From the NCBI GenBank assembly GCA_013396635.1, contig WBMW01000210.1, forward strand, positions 124,001 through 188,000: 64,000 nt of DNA, given 5' to 3'. The notes beneath the pieces are model-generated. The model was not told the origin of the DNA. It saw only the letters and a program-made list of their open reading frames with translations, and made no database searches. Source of the stretch: Penelope pileata. Taxonomy: Eukaryota > Chordata > Aves > Galliformes > Cracidae. Position 1 is the stretch's first letter. Each line of letters starts with the position of its first letter. Position numbers and translations under genes: made by a program. This document shows positions 1 through 12,600 of the stretch, one piece after another.

Positions 1-47
1 CCGTGGATAATGAAGCACTTCAGTGAGATACAAAGTGCTGTGTGCTC

Positions 48-160
48 CCCCTGCTTTATGGATGAGAAATCTGAGACACAGAGGCACCACGAGCTGCCAT
101 GGGAATTGCCAAGGCAATGTTGCATGCAGCAAGATCAGGAATTCTGTGCTAGAGCCAGCA
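48..160 (-). repeat. Eroded MIR-type SINE
   Basis: TTTATGGATGAGAAATCTGA, followed by GACACAGAGGCACC, then ATTGCCAAGGC and GCAAGATCAGGAATTCTGTG, parallels the reverse-complement MIR core (TTTACAGATGAGGAAACTGA, GGCACAGAGAGG, CTTGCCCAAGGTC, then the conserved SINE core). It therefore lies in minus orientation. Its left part is weakly matched, so the limits are approximate. Confidence 0.5.
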
Positions 161-3100
161 AAGCTAGCAGCAGCTCCTCATCCCAAGCTGATGCTACCAT
201 CTCCCAGCTCCAAAGCTAGCCCGGTATGGAAAGCAAAATGTGACCCTGCCCTTAGTGGTGTTGCAGTTGCTGAGATGATGTCAGGTTCAATCAGCCCTGT
301 ATTCCTGGACAGCTTAATGAAGGTCTGTAGTTTTAGTGTGATACCTACAGCAAGCTTAGAGGGCAAGAGCATACCACTGAAGAGAGTGCTTATAGCTGCT
401 GGACTTGCATGCCTCATATGGGAGGACCACTGGGACTGTCCGACTCCATCAGACTCAAAAGGCTGAACGAAATGGATCCTTTCAGGTACAGCTGATCTAG
501 GGACCTTGAAATAAATGGGAATGGCCACAGCTGCCTCTGGTCTAATGTGCGCTTGTCGTGCTTGTGGTGGATGTTCTCTGAAACTTTCACCAGATAGTTT
601 GCTGTTTTCTGCTCCATTAGATCTAAAATCACTAACTGCAGTGGTAGCTTCATGTCTGCAGCATCCCTTTCAGAAGGAACCATAACAACTTTACATTTGC
701 TGGGTGACTTAACTGATATTGCTGTCCTCTTTACAAAAAAAGAGACAGAAGTTTACAGAGAGGGGAAGAGAAGTGTAAAGATGTGTAGAAGCTACTTTTA
801 GCCTTGACTATACTGCATTGAGCAGATGCTGGAGATGGCGTTTTAGAAACCCGCTTCTGGAACTGAAGTAATACAGCTGCATCAGGCTGGCTAGTAAACA
901 GAGCCTCAGATAGGTAGGGTGCAGCATCCACTTTGCTGCTGGAACTTGGGTTTGCACCTCCATGCAGTGCTGCCGTGTCCTATAAGCACATCACGTTGTT
1001 CCAAGCCAAGTGAGATGTGTTTGGTTTGGCTCTGCTGCACATGTCACAGAGGTGAGTGTCCAGCAGTAGAGTTTCGGGGTCCTGATGGCTCCTTGGTATG
1101 GTTTGTGGCCTCGTGCATAGGAATTTATCGCTGCACTCCCAGCCCTTTCTCCACTGTGTGTGTCTTCATGTGGCTTCTTTTGTGGTTTGGTTTGGTTTCT
1201 TTTTTCCACTTGAAGTATATTTTTGGCAGTTTTTGGTCCTTTAATGGGTCCTCATGTTATCAGTCATCACAGCTATATACACATTAAACGTGCTTTATCT
1301 GAGTTAAAGTCAGTGTTCACTCTTTGTGAGCAATTCATATTTCAAAACCTTGTCTCCAGCTGCTTTTTTCTGTAATGACACTGAGGCCAGTGCTGTAATT
1401 CACTTTGCTGCTTCTGCTGGCATAGCACTTCTGAGCCATCCCCTGTTGGATGCATCACTCCCTGCGCTGCAATGCTGATGGTGAGGCTGTACATTAAGGA
1501 GCTGTTGGCTGATTTACAGAAAGCATGCTTTTGAATGTAGGAGCAGCTTCTTGTTCTTCTTCTGGGAGCTGCAGACCCTGTCAGCTCCCCTTCTTCAGCA
1601 TTAGCTCTGCAGTGCCCGCAGCATGTGTTACCCCTATGGAGCTGCTCCCTTATCTCATCCAGCTCATGGCTGCACTCACTCAGCTTAGTGCTACCCTCTG
1701 GGCTGTCAGCCATGGTGCTGCTGCTTTGATGCTATTTTGAAGCTGTAGCTTACATATCCCTCTAATAGTCCCTGCATGTTCTACCTAGGACTTACCCACC
1801 TGTTTGCACAGCAGTGAATCACAGTTACCTCTTAGAAAAATAACCCATTAGGTCTTGATCTAACTTCCCTCTGCAATATACTGTGCTGAGGAGATGCAGG
1901 GCTTTGTAGGGGCTCTGTGAGGGAGAGGAGTGGATGCTTCACAGAAGGGTGAGATGCTGAACACTTGGGTTCATCACCAGTGAGAGCAGGACCCCATAAC
2001 CTGAGTGTTCTCTGGGAAGGGGGGCCTGTTGGAAACAGTTATGAAAGCATGCCATTAATCCAAACATGAGCAAAGTGAGTGTAGCACGAACTTGTCTCAA
2101 GTTACTATTGCTGCTTCTGCCAGCTACCATAAAAAGCTTTTCTAGACTCTATTAGCAAGTGAACAGAAGGGATGTCACAGAGTTGTCAGCCTGGTCTCAC
2201 CACGTCAGGAGTACATGACACGACTGTGGCGTTTCTGTACCCAAGTTGATGGAAGTGTGGGTCTCTCCCTTGCATCCTCTGGCTGCAATGCCTCCTTTCA
2301 GTAGCAGTTGAAGATATTACAATAATCAAGCATCGGCCATAAACTAGTTTTGCTCAGCCGTAGCAGTGGCCATGCATAGTGCAAACAGAGGTGACTGATC
2401 CTGCTAAATGATAATTTTAAGACAGACTATGTGGAGAGGTTTATAGGTGAGGCCGACAAGTAAGCCATGTGCAAAGCATAGCACCAAACAGCAGAAAATA
2501 GTTACTATTTTACTTATGACCTCTTAGGCACGTTTAGGAAAGACTTTCCTTATGTTCTGGGGCTTCAGTTATCTATGACAGTGATCTTTATTTGATTGGG
2601 TTAATCCACTGAAGCTCTGTACAAAGTGTGGACACATTTACATATATATGCCATTTTAATTAAGATCACTCCAGCTTGTAACTTGGTGGAGGAAATCTAG
2701 CTGGTTTCAGTGAGAGCCGAAGCAATTTGCCTACTTCTGAAAGAAAACTTAAGTAGAAATGACAGCGTGGATGGATGTGCCCATTGCAAAAGTTGCCTGC
2801 TACATACAAAACATAAAAATAAGGAGAAGGAAGAGAGCTTTCTAACTGCAAAGAGGAATCAACAGCACATGGGAAAGGACAGCAAATAGGAAACTGTTCA
2901 GGTGATCTGAGGAGCCAGAATCTCCTTGAAGGAAAGCCAAATATGATTGGTGTGAACTTTCTGGTTACTTTTTGGTGTCACAGCCTTTTTAGGGAATAGG
3001 TGACTTGCTTTTAGCCTTGTTTTCTATTAAGCATATCACATTTTGTATATTTCCAGCTGGATCATGCCTTTGGGCGTTTATCAGCTGACAGATCCTAAAT

Positions 3101-5689
3101 AACCTTCCTTTTCTCTGTTGCAAATTATGAAGGGATTCAGTTTCTTTCTTCTTTTAATTTATTTCTCTTCTAGTTGCTGCCAGTGGTTCAGGTCTGTCAA
3201 TAGTGTAACACGAGTAGTGAAGCACAACAATGCCGATATTTTGAGCACCGTAGTTCACAGCTTGCTTTTAGTGAAAGTGCTGTCTGCTTAAGCTCTGTTC
3301 CAAGAAGTCTGTGGTAGAGAAAATCTGGACAGAGCCCTGCCTTCCCACCTACATGCTTTTGCAGTGAAGGTGTGATGGTGACTATTATAGCTAACGTTGT
3401 CCCCGCAGATGGTCCCAAATTGCTGAGAGTGCTCCCACAGTGCTGAGAATGTCCCAGGAGCCAGGGAATGTCCCTGTCTCATGGGTTAGGGAGTGCTGCT
3501 TGTGCCATAGCCATGTACCTTGTCAGAGATAGTAGCGCCAAATAAATGTGGCCGTGGCTCCCCAAATCGTTCAGCCTTGCCTTGGACACAGCTTCTAGGA
3601 CAATTCTTTGGTAGGGGGGAGGAGGAAGAGAGAAGACTGGTGCTTTCCCAGCCCTGTGAATTCGCCACTCTCTGAACCAGAAGCTCCCCAAGAACCTTCC
3701 AGTAAGGACCCTGGTCAGTGGATCACTCCTGCCATTTTGCTGTGATCTGTCTTCAGCTCTGATTGCCCAGGATGAGATTGGTACCTGAACAGAGGCTGTG
3801 GTCACCCCATTCAATAATAGGGACTGAAGGCTGGCTTGTCGGTGGCTTTTTGCTTTGTATTTGCTGCTGTTTCCCATCATTAACAGCAGTAAAGTGGCAT
3901 GGGGTGAAAATCAGCACTAATTTGGGAGCTTGATTGCCTGTGTAATAAGCTTCTCTGTTATTCTTTGGCAGGAACAGCAGCTAATATAAATTTTCGCTGT
4001 CACTTCTGGATGGGCCATGTACCAGCGTCAAAGTTAATCCCTCAAAATTATGTTCCATTATAAATCTCTCTTCACAGATGAAGTGGGTGCAATTAGGCAG
4101 AGAGGTCCAGAACTGTTGCAACAAAATAAAAATAATAATAATAAAAAAAGTTCTGAGGGACAAAAGCAGTCTGCCTGTGCATCACAGAGCGGTGCAGCAT
4201 CTTGCCAGTCAGCTCCAGGAAACAGAGACTTGTTGGCCACTGTGTTCCTGGGGCTTGCTTGGCAGGGACAGTATTTTCTGAGGTGACCATGCAGAAATAC
4301 CACCTTTTTGTGTGTACAAGGCAGGGGTCCTAGGAATTATTTGAAGCTGTTTGTGTCAGTTCTCCCTCATTTCTTTTCTTTCAAGTACACACAGAATATT
4401 TAATGTCGTTATTCCTGCCTGTGCCATGGGAAATCAGAAGAAGATCATCAAGAGCTTGGTAATAGGCTAACAAAATCCCCAGCATATTTAATTAGAGATT
4501 ATTCTTTTGATGTTTGGGTTTATTTTGATGCTTTTTTTTTATCAGGTTACTCTTGGGTAACCTTCTGTATACTGAACAACTTCCCTGCTTTCATGAATGT
4601 CAGAGACCCTCAAGGTTTAAATGTACTAGCGTGATTAAATTACTGTCATTGTTAAAGCTTAATACTAATGTTTTTGGGGGGCTAGAGAAAGTGAACATAC
4701 CTGCACAGAATGTCACAACAGAGGTAGTATTCTGAGGGCTGTAGGAGGACTGACTTTCTACACTCAGCTTTGTAGCCTGGCTTAATACTGGAGTCTGCTG
4801 AGAGCCCATTCTTGCCTCTGTCTGACAGGGTTGATAGCAAGTGACTTAGTTCCTCTTCCCGCCTTTGTGTGAACCTTAAAAATATGTGAAACTAAGGTGC
4901 ATTTCTCATGGAACACAAACTAGCTTTTCATCCCTGCCCTCTGCTTTTTTCTTAGGAGGGTGAGCAAATGTTATAAAGTCTACCCTGAGAACGGCACAGG
5001 TTATGCAGACAAGGGCCAGATGTGGCACTGAGCCACAGAGAGAGGAAGATGAAGGCTAAGAATGCACTGATGGTGGGTATTCTTGGTGTGACCAACAGGA
5101 GGTTTTTGTCTGTGAATACAAGTACTGGAATAAATCTCTGAATGGATTTTAACAACCATGGTAGTTTTGGCCTGGTTTCTGAGCTTGGAGATAGACAAAG
5201 AATGCAATGCAGCATCTTGTTTTAAAATGTGTGACCAACCAGCAACAGCGGCCTACATGTGCTGAGATCTGCAGGATTCAAAGTCTTGACAAGCTCAAAA
5301 ACAATGAATTAAAGTTGATAGCTGATGCTGAAATGTGGGCAGTGTTAACCACAGGAATGGTTTGCTCCCTCCTGGTGTACCAGAGCAACTCCAGGCTGGT
5401 GCTTGGGGTGGCAGAGAGAGTTCAGCTGTGCCGCACTCCAAATGGTTTGAGTGGCGAATAGCTGCCGTATGTGGGATCCATCATCTCTTGTGATGGATGC
5501 GACTGTGAAGTAGCTGACTTCTGAAAACAAGCTTTCTGCAGATACTTTTTCTCACCCAACAACAAAGGTCTTGTTTGGGAATGCTTTTTGGCTGCAGTCC
5601 TCGTGACCCTCCTGGGAAATGCACTGTGCATTTGCTTGCACTCACCAAAGGAAAAAGCGAAAGTAACACAGCTGTAGTGATTTACTACA
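161..5689. other. Unique non-coding sequence, no gene recognised
   Basis: Open frames here are all under 150 codons, overlap on both strands and match nothing I know. One acceptor/donor pair (968-1051, donor CACAGAG|GTGAGT) would make an 84-base exon but has no other support. I searched for C-terminal exons of CD82, the expected left neighbour, and found none. The block is probably the TSPAN18 upstream intron or intergenic DNA. Confidence 0.6.
4124..4149. repeat. A-rich (AAT)n microsatellite
   Basis: AAT units repeat four to five times between A runs. It is a simple sequence repeat with no further feature. Confidence 0.8.
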
Positions 5690-5840
5690 AAGTTTTGAGG
5701 CTAATTGCCTCATATGTTTAATTAATAACTGACACATTCTGTCCCTCAAAGAGCTTGGAGAACTTCCATCTGGACCCCTAGCGATTACAGCCTGGAAGCC
5801 ATCCCTGTAATTAAGGAGCGGGCTATAGGAGGCCTGTTCC
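5690..5840. promoter_or_regulatory. Candidate conserved non-coding block, homeodomain-site rich
   Basis: This non-repetitive block contains several TAAT-type sites (CTAATTG, TTTAATTAATAAC, GTAATTAAGG, GCAATTATTG) within 150 bases, and no open frame of interest. High density of such sites in unique sequence is typical of developmental enhancers. No conservation data could be used. Confidence 0.3.
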
Positions 5841-6306
5841 CATTATGGGCAATTATTGTGCCTGCTACTTTTTTTCTACCGTTCTTAGGAAAGGATGGAG
5901 GAAGGAGGGCTCAAAGGCTAAGCTGACGGAAAAGCTCGACTAAAGAGGTGCTTTGTGCTGACCCGTGGTAGGATGATGGCGTTATGTTTTGGTGCCAGCA
6001 CTTTCAGCAGGCAGTCAGGAGGCAGGTTCTCCAAAAAGCAAAACGTCTTGCACCAAACAGAAGTATTTGTTGGTATTAATCAACAATTTGAGGAGCAGAT
6101 TTTTGCTAAGAACTGGGCAACTGAATGCATCTGCTGTTATTTCTTTCTCTCTCCCTCGCTCACAAGTTGAAACTTTGGCTGGGTTTGACAGCTGCTCGTC
6201 TGCGGAGCTGGGCTGCTCGGCAGCCCCCGGAGCAGGGGATGCTGTGTCTTTAAGCCTTCCGTACAGTGCTGAAATGTTATGACAGAGCATCTCACAGGGG
6301 GATGCG

Positions 6307-6320
6307 GTTCCCATGGCAAC
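6307..6320 (+). promoter_or_regulatory. RFX X-box-like motif
   Basis: GTTCCCATGGCAAC differs at one position from the palindromic RFX-family X-box GTTGCCATGGCAAC. It sits in a locally CpG-containing stretch (6190-6320). A GATA motif (AGATAA) follows about 12 bases downstream, and homeodomain-type AATTA sites lie at about 6470. Together they suggest an enhancer or promoter-proximal element rather than an isolated match. Confidence 0.5.
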
Positions 6321-6347
6321 CTCACACTGTAAGATAAGCAAACTGGA

Positions 6348-6361
6348 TTTTTTTTTTTTTT
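6348..6361. repeat. T14 homopolymer
   Basis: Fourteen T residues directly follow the X-box block. No SINE or LINE body adjoins it, so it is not a retroposon tail that I can recognise. Confidence 0.9.
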
Positions 6362-6568
6362 CCTGAGAGGTTCAAGAGCAAGGAAGGAATGAGGCGATCT
6401 GTCAGCAGGCGAGACTTGAAAAGAGGAAACCGTGTCCATTAATCCTGCAGCCCCGGCTGCTTTGTGTTTTAATTAGCGAATGTTATTACGGCAGACAGCA
6501 TGGGCGCCTCACCCTGTTGTGGGTTTTTGAGGGCTTTTTTGTTTGTTTCTCTTTTTACACCCTCAATT

Positions 6569-6620
6569 AAAAAAAAAAAAAAAGAAAGAAAAAAGGCAAA
6601 AAAGGCTTTAATAAAAAAAG
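6569..6620. repeat. A-rich tract
   Basis: A run of fifteen A residues is followed by GAAAG- and AAAAAGG-type units. It is simple A/G-rich low-complexity sequence. Confidence 0.85.
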
Positions 6621-9600
6621 CCTTACTAAGGCACTGAATGAAGGTCTAAAATAACGAAGCCTCGGGATCTCTGTTCCAGAGCCTATATCCCAAGCCAGGG
6701 ATGAGGAAGTAGCTTCCTGGTGGGAATGAATCTGCCATTCTCAAATTGGGAGCCCCTCTTCAGTGTACTTTGTCTGTCTTGCCACTGATGTTTAGCAAAA
6801 ATGGAAATCTGCCTTACCCCTGCTTCCTCCATAGCTGTGGCACCATGAAGCAAAGCGACGGAGTTATCTCAGCTTTGTCCTCCTCAGCCTGCCCAGAGGC
6901 ATTACTTGTTACAGAGCCACGTTGCCTTCCTCTGCTGCTGTTCTCGGGTGGTCGCTGCCTTTGGGCTCAGCAGTCAGCATCTCAGCGCTCGGGGGATCTC
7001 CTGGTAGCAGCCAGCACACCAGCTGGGTGGGAAACCGTGCTGCTGGTCTTGTGAGCGTGCCGTGTGTAGGAGTTTGTTGTGGAAAATATTTTGACAGCCT
7101 TTATTGTTTTCAAACTCTTCTGTGTGTCACCAGACAATTAGAGTTAAAGTAAATGTTATCCCAGCAGTGGTCTTGTCTGCATAGTTTTCATGTCTGTCCT
7201 TTACGGAGTACTGCTTGCTCCTTGCGGGGAATTAAAGCTCACTGTAAATCTAAAGGTGGAATGAAAAGAAAATTATTCTAGTCCTGTGAGGAGTGGATAT
7301 ACGAAAGGCATTCCTGACTACTTTACTAGAAGCAGCATTATCTTAGCCTGTGTTTCAGGGGCTGGTGCTTACAAGGAATTCTTGTAAATGTAGTTCCTTT
7401 TACTTTCCTGCCAGTGCCATCTTCAATACCTTTCCACCAAGATTTATCTGTATACATTTTTTCCAAGTTAGGGTGCAAAGTCCAAATGCAGTTGTAGGGA
7501 TGTGTTCCTCCACTAGTATGAATTCTCTCTGTAGTGCGCGCAATGGAGAACTACTGTCCTATTCCTGTGACTATGTACAAGAACTCTGTAAGGGCAGAGA
7601 GAGATGTTTGCGTCCATTTCACCCTCTAGCCACTCACCCCTCAAATATTTGACTTGTTTGTCCTTTTTGTTTGGTCATGCCCTGCTTGGCTGTTAGCTTT
7701 GCTGGGCACTTAAGAGATCCCCCAAAAGACAGAAGAACCTGGCAGGTAGCAGAGAGTTGCTGCTCTTTATCAGGTACATATAAGGAGGGTTGGGGAATTC
7801 CTCTTCCCTGTAGTTTTCTCCATTGTTGTTTTCTGCTGTTTCTCTCCCTCTGCCCAGGACAAAGCAGGTGCCTGTTAAGTTGAACAAGCCAGGCAATATC
7901 AGCATTTAGCAAAGAAACCTGTTTTTCACAGAACACTTTTAGTCATCGTTCAGGTGTCTTACAAATGGAAGAGATCCATGGAAGGGTTTGAAGGTCAACA
8001 GCATCATCAGACAGTGCTTGTGCTGGAGTACCTCAGTGTCTGAAGGCATGGGGCGTGCATTCATTCTGTAGCAGTTGTGTTTTCATGTGCCTTTACTGCT
8101 TGTGTTTCTGGGATTCTAGAAAAACTCTGAGCAGCCAAGGAGAAACTGGTGGCAGTGGCTCCTGGACAGACGTGTTCCTGCATGTGGGAACTCTTCCATC
8201 AAGCTCCATCAGGACAGCCTCCATCCTTTTCCATCCTCCTCCATTTCTCAGTTCCGCTCTCGGTGGAATTTGCAGCGTAGGGACTTTATCCCCAGATGGG
8301 AAGAAGCAGCACAGAGAGGATGCTTAGCCAGATAACACAGGAAATCTGTGGTGAAGCAGAGCTTGAAACAGTGTGTCTGATAGGAGCCACTCTTTCCCCC
8401 AAACCACTGGGCTTTCCCCTTGCACTGAGGTAAGCATTAGTAGGAACTAATTCTGCAGGACAGGGAAACCCTCTGGTACCCTGCACAGTACTGCACAGTA
8501 CTGCAAGCTGACTCTGGCAGAGCTAAGAGAGCTCCCTCGTTGCTTGAGGTTGCTGTACTTAGAAATTCTTTCCAGTGAGCCCCAGCTCACTGACTGAAGA
8601 GGGCTGAACAGCATCAGAACCACAGCTCTGTGTTGGAGTGCTTCCTCTGAATATTGCTTTCTCCCGTGGGTGCAATCCACATAGCAGGAATAGCTGCTAG
8701 TTGCGTGTGGAATTGGAAGCCAAGGAACAGCTGTAATTTGTGGGAATTCAGGGCAAGGGCAAAATGGCATTTAGCCCCCTGTTGAGCACACCATTAAATG
8801 CTGTAGCTGACAGTAAGCACTTAGAGGCAGCTTTGTTTCTTTGGAGACCATTCTTCCTTTCTCCTGAATGTATGGGCGAATTCAGCACTTTGGTGGCAAT
8901 CAGCTTTACTTAATACTTTGATTTAAGCTGCTTCCATGTCCAAGGACTTTTTTTGGCCTGTATTTGTGGATTGCCCATGGCACACTGCTGGCAGCCGTGG
9001 GCAGACGGCATGGTTGGCTTTATGTCTGTCAGTGTGTCATGTGCCTCAGGCCGGGTGCTGTGATGCCTTGCTGGGCTCCCTCAGGTGCTGCCCGCTCACA
9101 GCTCTTGCCAGGCAGTCGGAGTGCCAGGCTCTCCTCCAGTGAGGGCTTCCAGAGGTGCTGCCTGGCTGGTGCTGGCTGCGTTGACTGAGCGCCTGCCTGC
9201 TCACTGCTTTGCACAGCTTCCTTCCCACCCCAAGGGATGAGTTACTCACGCATTTGGATAGTTTGTTCTGAGGTAGTTCTTCTAGCCGCTGCTGTTTCAC
9301 TGCTGTTTTCCTGATCTGTGTGTTGTGCCCAGCACCCAAGCAGTAGGTGAATTTCTGACCATGAAGCCATTGGGATACCAAGTCCCTCCACATCTGTAGT
9401 AACAAATGTAATCCACCCTACTCTTACCTACTTACCAGATAGACTTTTTTCCTTCAGGGAAGGAAAAAAAGAAAACCAACAAAAGAAAGCGGGTCACTGT
9501 GTTCTTAAGCCCTCCTTTCCTGCATGTTGGTGTTCCTGAACTACATCCATGTGTCCAGACAGGGTAAGGAGCTCAGGGCTTACTAATTTGGAGGAATTTT

Positions 9601-12600
9601 GCTTGCTACCACAGTTGCATGCTAACATAGCCTGAAATTGATTTAGATATGGAAGCGCACAGCTGTGCTGCTGCTAATAAGGAGCTCGTTAGTGGGGGGT
9701 GGTGGCAGGTGCTGCTCTGCTGGCGTGGGGACTGAGCCCAGGCTGGGCTGTGCCCTGTGGAGGTTGGGGCTGGCTCTGGTGGGAGCACCTGCGCTGGGCT
9801 CAGTGCTCTCCCATAGCACCTAGCCATGCCCTGACTTGTTGCAGTGGTCAGGGAGCAAAAGCATATAAGACGCTGTGATCCTGTAGTTTCAAGAGAGGGC
9901 ACAATCTTGGAGCAAAATTCTTCCATTTATCTTTGTATTCAGTTTGCTGGTTCAGCACACAGCATGCTGGTGCATCCTGTTTACTTTCAGCTCTGTTCCA
10001 GGCTTCCAGCATAATTCAAGAACATTATAGCTGTGGATGCTTGCAATAAAAAACTGTTCTCGTATTCTTCTCCACAAAATAATCCTTGGGTGTGGAGTAT
10101 GCCAGTTTGCAGTAACTTCAAGGCTTTTCCTAATGTGTAGAATATTTTTAAAAGATTAAAAATGGCTGGGAGCTGCATTTGTGTTCTACAAGTCCTAATA
10201 ATAGCATTAATTTTTTTTAAACCTCTCCAAGCAATTTCCCTCAAAATTTCCCTGTCCAAAATAGCTAAAGCACATCTGTGTGTGCATGCGTGCTCTCTAC
10301 CAAAATACTAAAGAAACCTTTTGATGTTACGACGAGCCACGACCACAAATTAAATTAGATGAAGTAAGTTAGGTTGATATGTTTGATGACATGAATGAGG
10401 GATGCTTTGAGGGGAGGAGGAGCAGAAAAGGAGCCGGTATTCCTTCCGGATAAGACCTCAGCATGAAAACGCGAACAGCAAATGAATTTGTTATTGAAGT
10501 CTCATACATTAAAGCCAAGTTGGCTGAGAAACTTGCCAGCATAACCTACAGTTGTTGTCTTTTCTGTTGTTGAATGTCACATGGTGTTGTGCAGCTAAAC
10601 CAGGATATTCTTCCAATCTAGAATTTTATAAATCTGAGGGAAATGGTCCTGGCTTCACAACCCCCTGGCCTTTGTGTTACGCCTATACAACCAAAGTGGG
10701 CTGTGGCCTCTGCTGCAAATTTCTCCCTTAGAAAGCAGCAGTGCGGAGCCGCGGGAAGTGAGGAGGCCCTGGCTGGGTAGCAAATGGCCTCCTGGCCTTG
10801 GGCTGGTGGCTTAGAGAAAATGGAAAGGAATGTTTCTCTGAGACAGATGTTTTCTTTTGATTGTTCCAGTCGATGTTACTTGTAGGGGGAAAAAGCTTTC
10901 TTTAGAAAGACCAGAAACCAAGTCTATGTCTCCATTGTCTTTTAGCCTGCATAAAGCCATAAAGATCTTTGAGGAGAGCTAACTGTCTGAAATGGAAAAA
11001 AGACCCACAGTTTTGGGAATTGAGTTCGTTGCCGTCAAGACCAATCTAGAGTCAAGACAAAGGTTCTAAATTTAGTAAAATTCAAAGACCTTTTTTCCTC
11101 CAAGATCTGTTCAACTTGAATTTCCTGTTCTCTGGGAGGTGGGACGAGGCAGAGAGCCTGCCCAGCTTCATGCACGTGCACTGATTACAGTGCTGTAGTG
11201 CTCAGTTCTTCCCAGACCTCTAAAATCATCGTAAGTGATTGGGTTAAAGTCAGCATTTATCATACTTAGTTAGCCTAGATCTAATTGTTCTTTCCAGAAT
11301 TGTTTGCTGAATTGCTTGCCATGTCTAACCTTATCGGCCCCGTTAGCTCCTTATCCCTGTTTGAAAAATCTTATCTCTGCCTTCCCTTTGCAAGGAGAGA
11401 GACAGGTATCCTTAGGGGCTGCTCTCCTTGGTGTGCAGCTCGCCAGCAGGCATCCTAGAAACTCGCAGAAGGATGCTTGCAACTGCTAGAGAATACTTGA
11501 AAAGGTTTCAGGTTTAATGGGGCTGGAGAGTAGGTTTTCTTGTTGGGATGGTTTCCTTGTTCACTCAGTTTTTTGTTGTAAGTACATGAATTTTGCTGTG
11601 CTGGGAACAGAAAGTCTGCTAAAGTTAACTGGTGTCAGCAGTCAGAGATTGCTAAAAACAAGCTTAGGGCAAAGGGTACATATGGTGTTTCGTGCCTTGT
11701 GCAACCCATGCCATGGTGTCTTGCTTAAGACATTTTCCTCTAAGCTTATAAAATCACTCTTGGCTCTTGTTATTTTCTGAGAATATGACTGAACTGTTTC
11801 ACAGGAAAGCAGTTCCAGTTTGGTGCCTCAGTTGTACTCCAGGGACCTGATTTTTCCCTCTCTCCCTGACAAACCAGAACAGATAGCACCACTGCAAATG
11901 GAGTTGCAGGGCTGTGAAGCTGAAGTCAGCAAGAAGAACACCCAGCCCACATGCTGTATCATATGCACATTTAAGGCTATTCTCTCTGGAGTTGTGCATC
12001 CCTCTCTTTTGGGATTTCAAGGATTCTACATGCACACATGGGAGAGCTCATGCCTGCCTCAGTGGGGAGAAGTTTGATTCACCACTCTTCCTGTGTGTCT
12101 GCAAGCATAATTTTACATAATTTACATTCCAGTGCACAGTGCTGTCATTTGCCACCCTGACTTCCAGCGTGCTCAGCACAGCTCAGTCAGCTGGAGGATT
12201 TTTAGTTGCTGTCAGAGGGAGAGGAGGCTCAGCCTCTGAGCGCTGTCATTGTGGGGACCCCTGGAGAGCAGCGTCCCTGGGTGCAGTGTCAGTAAGGGAC
12301 TAAATCTGCTGCACCAGCTGCTGGGACTTCAACCTCTTATGTGCTTCAGTATGCCCAAAAGGGCAAGATCTTTCCAGTTATTGGTCCCTTTCCATCCTAG
12401 CAAATAAAGGTACATTTGCAACTGGAATCCCCCCAGTCTGGACTGCCTGCCTGGTGGTCACACTGCAGAGGGCTGCCTGTCTCTGCTTTTGAGGCAATCA
12501 CATTAAAAACAGCCTCCTCACCAAAGGGTAAATCAGCATGCTTCAGTTCTTCTGGTTCCCCATGAGCTGTGCTCTGTTAGCTCCAAATACTCTCTGAACA

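Noticed and set aside
4075..4115. MIR-like phrase (CACAGATGAAG followed by GGCAGAGAGGT)
   Set aside because: The match is limited to about 30 bases with an insertion and no supporting flanking blocks.
1..6000. Looked for the 3' end of CD82, the expected upstream neighbour
   Set aside because: No tetraspanin TM4 or C-terminal tail coding sequence was found in any + frame.
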